Source: CAYMBP01 sp964388745 | GTDB taxonomy: Bacteria > Babelota > Babeliae > Babelales > RVW-14 | Direction of reading: 5' to 3' | Length of the DNA stretch: 8,379 nucleotides | Assembly (NCBI GenBank): GCA_964388745.1 | Contig: CAYMBP010000034.1 | Coordinates: 1 to 8,379, forward strand | In this document: positions 6,099 to 8,379 of the stretch, piece by piece | How the letters are laid out: each line of letters opens with the position of its first letter | Numbering within the stretch: the first letter of the stretch is position 1 | Position numbers and translations under genes: made by a program | Notes under the pieces: generated by a model | Told to the model about the DNA's origin: nothing | What the model saw: only the letters and a program-made list of their open reading frames with translations | Database searches by the model: none

Positions 6099-7009
6099 TG
6101 AAAACACTACGAGCTCACAACATCACCAAAACATACCAGATGGGCAACAATGAAGTTCAAGCACTGCGAGGAATTTCGCTTGAAGTCGATAAAGGAGAGT
6201 TTTTAGCGATTACCGGTTTTTCTGGGTCAGGTAAATCAACACTCATGCATATCCTAGGGTGTCTTGATATTTCATCAGGTGGCGAATACCTTATTGACGA
6301 TATCAGCGTTGGCGAATCAACCCGTGATGAGCTTGCCCAGATTAGAAATAAAAAAATTGGCTTTGTTTTTCAAAAGTTTTACCTCTTGCCAGATTTAACC
6401 GCCTGTGACAATGTCTGCCTTCCACAGCTGTACGCCGGCATTCCAGAAGCAGAAGCACGTAAATTTGCCCTTGAGCTTCTTGATATGGTTGAACTATCCA
6501 ATCGATCAGACCACTATCCCTACCAGCTTTCAGGCGGACAACAACAGCGTGTTGCAATTGCTCGCTCATTGAGCAATCGTCCAAGTATTATTTTAGCCGA
6601 CGAACCAACTGGAAATCTTGACCTTGAAACCGGCAATACCATCATGGATATTTTTCGTGAGCTCAATCAAAAACATCAAACGACCATCATCATTGTAACT
6701 CACGAGCCAGTCATTGCACAAAAGACTAATCGTATTATTGAGCTGATTGACGGCACTATTAAATCTGATAAAAAAGTAACCAAGCGAACGACTAAAAAGG
6801 CAAGTGAGTCGCTTGAAGAAAAAAGCATTAACGCCTTTAAAAAGCAACAACGCGAAAAAAGTGAAGCCAGTGAAAAGAAGAGCAGAGCAAAGAGTCCCTC
6901 AAAAAAGGCAAAGAGTGATGATGATGATGAAGGAATAAATGGAAATAAAGAAGAGTTGAAAAAGAAAGTTGCAAAAACATTGAAAAAGGTAGCAAAGAAA
7001 CGTGAATAA
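6098..7009 (+). CDS. MacB/LolD-type ABC transporter ATP-binding protein with lysine-rich C-terminal tail
   Basis: This 303-aa protein is the nucleotide-binding subunit energising the permease. Visible motifs: Walker A GFSGSGKST at 40-48 (phenylalanine where many relatives have proline or alanine), Q-loop VFQKFYLLPDLTACDNV at 90-106, signature LSGGQQQR at 144-151, Walker B ILADEP at 165-170 with catalytic E169, D-loop NLD at 173-175 and H-loop H202. All catalytic residues are present. The Q-loop region closely resembles E. coli MacB as I recall it. The core ends near residue 222. Residues 223-303 form an extra low-complexity tail rich in Lys, Glu and Ser, with an acidic DDDDE patch at 274-278 and a basic end (KTLKKVAKKRE). 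The start overlaps the adaptor stop by 1 nt; AGGAAG at 6089-6094 is the ribosome binding site. It is the only ATPase in the window and may also serve the permease at 1642-2874. Confidence 0.95.
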   Translation: MKTLRAHNITKTYQMGNNEVQALRGISLEVDKGEFLAITGFSGSGKSTLMHILGCLDISSGGEYLIDDISVGESTRDELAQIRNKKIGFVFQKFYLLPDLTACDNVCLPQLYAGIPEAEARKFALELLDMVELSNRSDHYPYQLSGGQQQRVAIARSLSNRPSIILADEPTGNLDLETGNTIMDIFRELNQKHQTTIIIVTHEPVIAQKTNRIIELIDGTIKSDKKVTKRTTKKASESLEEKSINAFKKQQREKSEASEKKSRAKSPSKKAKSDDDDEGINGNKEELKKKVAKTLKKVAKKRE

Positions 7010-8216
7010 TAAAATCCTCTTTCAAACAGCCATACGAGCCCTGCAACACCACAAATTCCGCACTCTTTTGACTATGCTTGGTATTATTATTGGAGTTGTA
7101 GCCATTATTGCTGTTATGTCGATTGGCGAAGGAGCAAAAGAACGTGTTAATTCTGAAATAGCCAAACTAGGAAACAACTTTCTTCTCGTTCTTGCAGGCT
7201 CACCCAAACGATTGAGTACACGCTCAAGTACTGGCAACCTGACCCTCAAGCCAGATGACTTACGCGCCATAAAAACCCAGTGCCCTGATGTCTTGTACGT
7301 CTCTCCAGGTATACAACTCAACACCAAAGTACAATATGAAGGCAACTCATGGCAGACCTTTATTGTTGGGGTTGATACTAACTATACTAATATCCGAGAG
7401 TGGCAGTGCTCACGTGGAAGTTTTTTTACAGAACAAGAAGTTCGCGCAAGCAACCGTGTAGTAGTCATAGGAAAAACAGTAGTTAAAGAGCTCTTTGGAG
7501 ATGAAGACCCAATTGGCAAAACTATTCGCATTAAAAAGCTACCATTCAAAGTAATTGGTATTTTGCAAGACCTTGGCAAACGGCCCGATGGACGAGATGA
7601 AGATGATGCAATATTTGCCCCTTACACCACAGTACAAAAAAAATTAATGAAAACAAACAATTTTGGCGCATTCATCATGGGAGCTAAAGAAAAAGAGCGA
7701 CTCCCACAAGCCTCCCGACAAGTTGAAGCTGTCTTACGCCAAGAACACCGCCTGCGCGAAGACGAAGATAATGACTTCACCATCTTTACTCAGGACGACA
7801 TTTCACAAGCAACCAATGCAGCTTCAGCCGTTCTCAATATTCTTCTTTTAGTAATCGCCTCAATTTCTCTGGTGGTAGGAGGTATTGGTATTATGAATAT
7901 TATGCTGGTAACTGTTACTGAGCGAACTAAAGAAATAGGCATCCGTATGGCTCTTGGTGCAAGCACAAGTAGCATTCTTAATCAATTTTTAATGGAGTCG
8001 GTCATTATCTGCCTGATTGGAGGATCTATCGGATGCCTGATTGGCATTGGCATTGCTGAAATAGTTGGAATTACACTTGGCTGGCCGGTTGTCATCTCAG
8101 GTAAAGCAATTTTTTTATCAATGAGTTCAACTGTTGGAATAGGTCTCTTTTTTGGCTACTACCCCGCCTACAAAGCTGCACATCTCAAACCTGTTGAAGC
8201 CCTCGTTGAACGGTAA
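7002..8216 (+). CDS. MacB-type ABC transporter permease (FtsX domain), locus 2
   Basis: This 404-aa inner-membrane permease completes the locus 2 set. TM1 is at about 21-42. The MacB-like periplasmic core (about 45-275) carries conserved-looking motifs SPGIQLNTKVQYEGNSW (101-117), VGVDTNYTNIREW (122-134) and RGSFFTEQEV (138-147). TM2 is at 277-303, then the coupling helix ERTKEIGIRMALGA (307-320), TM3 at about 331-354 and TM4 at about 366-388 ending in FGYYPAYKAA. C94 and C136 are possible periplasmic disulfide partners. Translation starts at a GTG (7002-7004), 8 bp inside the ATPase gene; this start aligns the N-terminus with that of the other permease, whereas the next ATG would delete part of TM1. 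A weak AAAGG lies 12 nt upstream, so coupling with ATPase translation is likely. Length is near that expected for MacB lacking its fused ATPase. Confidence 0.95.
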   Translation: MNNKILFQTAIRALQHHKFRTLLTMLGIIIGVVAIIAVMSIGEGAKERVNSEIAKLGNNFLLVLAGSPKRLSTRSSTGNLTLKPDDLRAIKTQCPDVLYVSPGIQLNTKVQYEGNSWQTFIVGVDTNYTNIREWQCSRGSFFTEQEVRASNRVVVIGKTVVKELFGDEDPIGKTIRIKKLPFKVIGILQDLGKRPDGRDEDDAIFAPYTTVQKKLMKTNNFGAFIMGAKEKERLPQASRQVEAVLRQEHRLREDEDNDFTIFTQDDISQATNAASAVLNILLLVIASISLVVGGIGIMNIMLVTVTERTKEIGIRMALGASTSSILNQFLMESVIICLIGGSIGCLIGIGIAEIVGITLGWPVVISGKAIFLSMSSTVGIGLFFGYYPAYKAAHLKPVEALVER

Positions 8217-8239
8217 GTCCTGTAAATTCATTAAATCTC

Positions 8240-8270
8240 TTGCATTCCACCCCCCCCTTTTACCTATAAT
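8240..8270 (+). promoter_or_regulatory. Promoter with a poly-C tract in its spacer, facing the right edge
   Basis: A perfect -10 box TATAAT (8265-8270) is preceded by TTGCAT (8240-8245), which matches only the TTG half of the -35 consensus, at 19-bp spacing. The spacer contains eight consecutive C (8250-8257) followed by four T, unusual in such AT-rich DNA. Transcription would start near 8277, about 58 nt before the ATG at 8335. The layout recalls promoters whose strength changes when a homopolymer in the spacer gains or loses bases. Confidence 0.45.
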
Positions 8271-8303
8271 CAAATTGAAAATAATTTTACAACAAAGAAC
8301 ATT

Positions 8304-8378
8304 CTAGTTTACACAAATGTTGAGGTCATCAACTATGTTAAACAAAAAATTATCACTTCTCAAAGATAAAACAATTTC
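8304..8378 (-). CDS. Alternative reading: inward C-terminal fragment at the right edge
   Basis: The minus strand is open from the right edge through the repeat arm to a TAG at 8306-8304. Its first 18 residues are identical to those of the left-edge fragment, followed by LNICVN. If the inward reading of the repeat is the real one, this is a truncated copy of the same gene's 3' region. It is mutually exclusive in plausibility with the outward ORF at 8335; the promoter and ribosome binding site favour the outward reading on this side. Confidence 0.15.
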   Translation of the reverse strand, partial: EIVLSLRSDNFLFNIVDDLNICVN

Positions 8379-8379
8379 C
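8325..8379. repeat. Right arm of the 55-bp terminal inverted repeat
   Basis: This is the exact reverse complement of positions 1-55. It begins 10 bp before the ATG at 8335 and contains the first 15 codons of the outward ORF. The upstream GAGG (8322-8325) and the TATAAT at 8265 lie essentially outside the repeat, so only the right arm has expression signals in front of the shared ORF start. Confidence 0.95.
8335..8379 (+). CDS. Start of a gene running off the right edge (15 codons visible)
   Basis: The ATG at 8335 is followed by 15 open codons, MLNKKLSLLKDKTIS, to the window end. GAGG at 8322-8325 gives a 9-nt spacing, and a perfect TATAAT lies about 65 bp upstream. An in-frame ATG at 8317 is possible but has no ribosome binding site. 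The same 15 codons occur in the left repeat arm reading outward (45 to 1, minus strand), where the upstream sequence lacks a ribosome binding site. Too short to assign a family. Confidence 0.35.
   Translation, partial: MLNKKLSLLKDKTIS

Noticed and set aside
1..8379. Classical IS or transposon bounded by the inverted repeat
   Set aside because: No transposase, integrase or resolvase is encoded in the window and target-site duplications cannot be seen at the edges; the repeat is reported without naming a mobile element.

Overview
This is an AT-rich window of accessory-looking DNA with five complete large genes and one probable small gene. Two neighbouring loci encode MacA/MacB-type tripartite efflux or export parts, and a gene for a Sec-exported ankyrin-repeat protein lies between them on the opposite strand. 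MacA-like adaptors with MacB-type permeases imply a diderm (Gram-negative type) envelope. AT-rich composition plus a secreted ankyrin protein fits a host-associated or intracellular lineage. Candidatus Dependentiae (TM6/Babeliae) is my best guess, from general gene style only; no rRNA or marker gene is present to confirm it.

Layout. Positions 1-55 and 8325-8379 form a perfect 55-bp inverted repeat at the exact window edges. Positions 56-299 are a leader region with short ORF remnants and weak promoter and dyad signals. Locus 1 (300-2874, + strand) encodes a periplasmic adaptor (membrane fusion protein), a previously unlisted 44-codon ORF joined to both neighbours by 4-bp ATGA overlaps, and a FtsX/MacB-type permease; it has no ATPase. 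The ankyrin gene (2852-4672, - strand) converges on locus 1 with a 23-bp tail-to-tail overlap and has a good sigma70-like promoter. A 235-bp divergent region (4673-4907) precedes locus 2 (4908-8216, + strand): adaptor, ATPase and permease, with 1-bp and 8-bp overlaps. The last 163 bp hold a perfect TATAAT preceded by a run of eight C, then a ribosome binding site and an ORF start that runs off the right edge inside the inverted repeat.

How the genes may work together. The second adaptor, ATPase and permease form a complete split MacAB set (E. coli MacB fuses ATPase and permease; here they are separate genes). It would need a TolC-like outer-membrane channel encoded elsewhere. The first adaptor and permease are diverged paralogues without their own ATPase. 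Because both permeases keep the cytoplasmic coupling-helix motif, the single ATPase could power both, or the two permeases could form a heterodimer. Whether the exported ankyrin protein relates to these transporters is unknown; only position links them.

Most worth a second look: the doubly coupled 44-aa ORF in the slot where locus 2 has its ATPase; the terminal inverted repeat, which may mark an invertible or mobile segment, although 55 bp is also a common assembler k-mer size; the poly-C tract inside a promoter spacer; and the roughly 80-residue lysine-rich tail on the ATPase.
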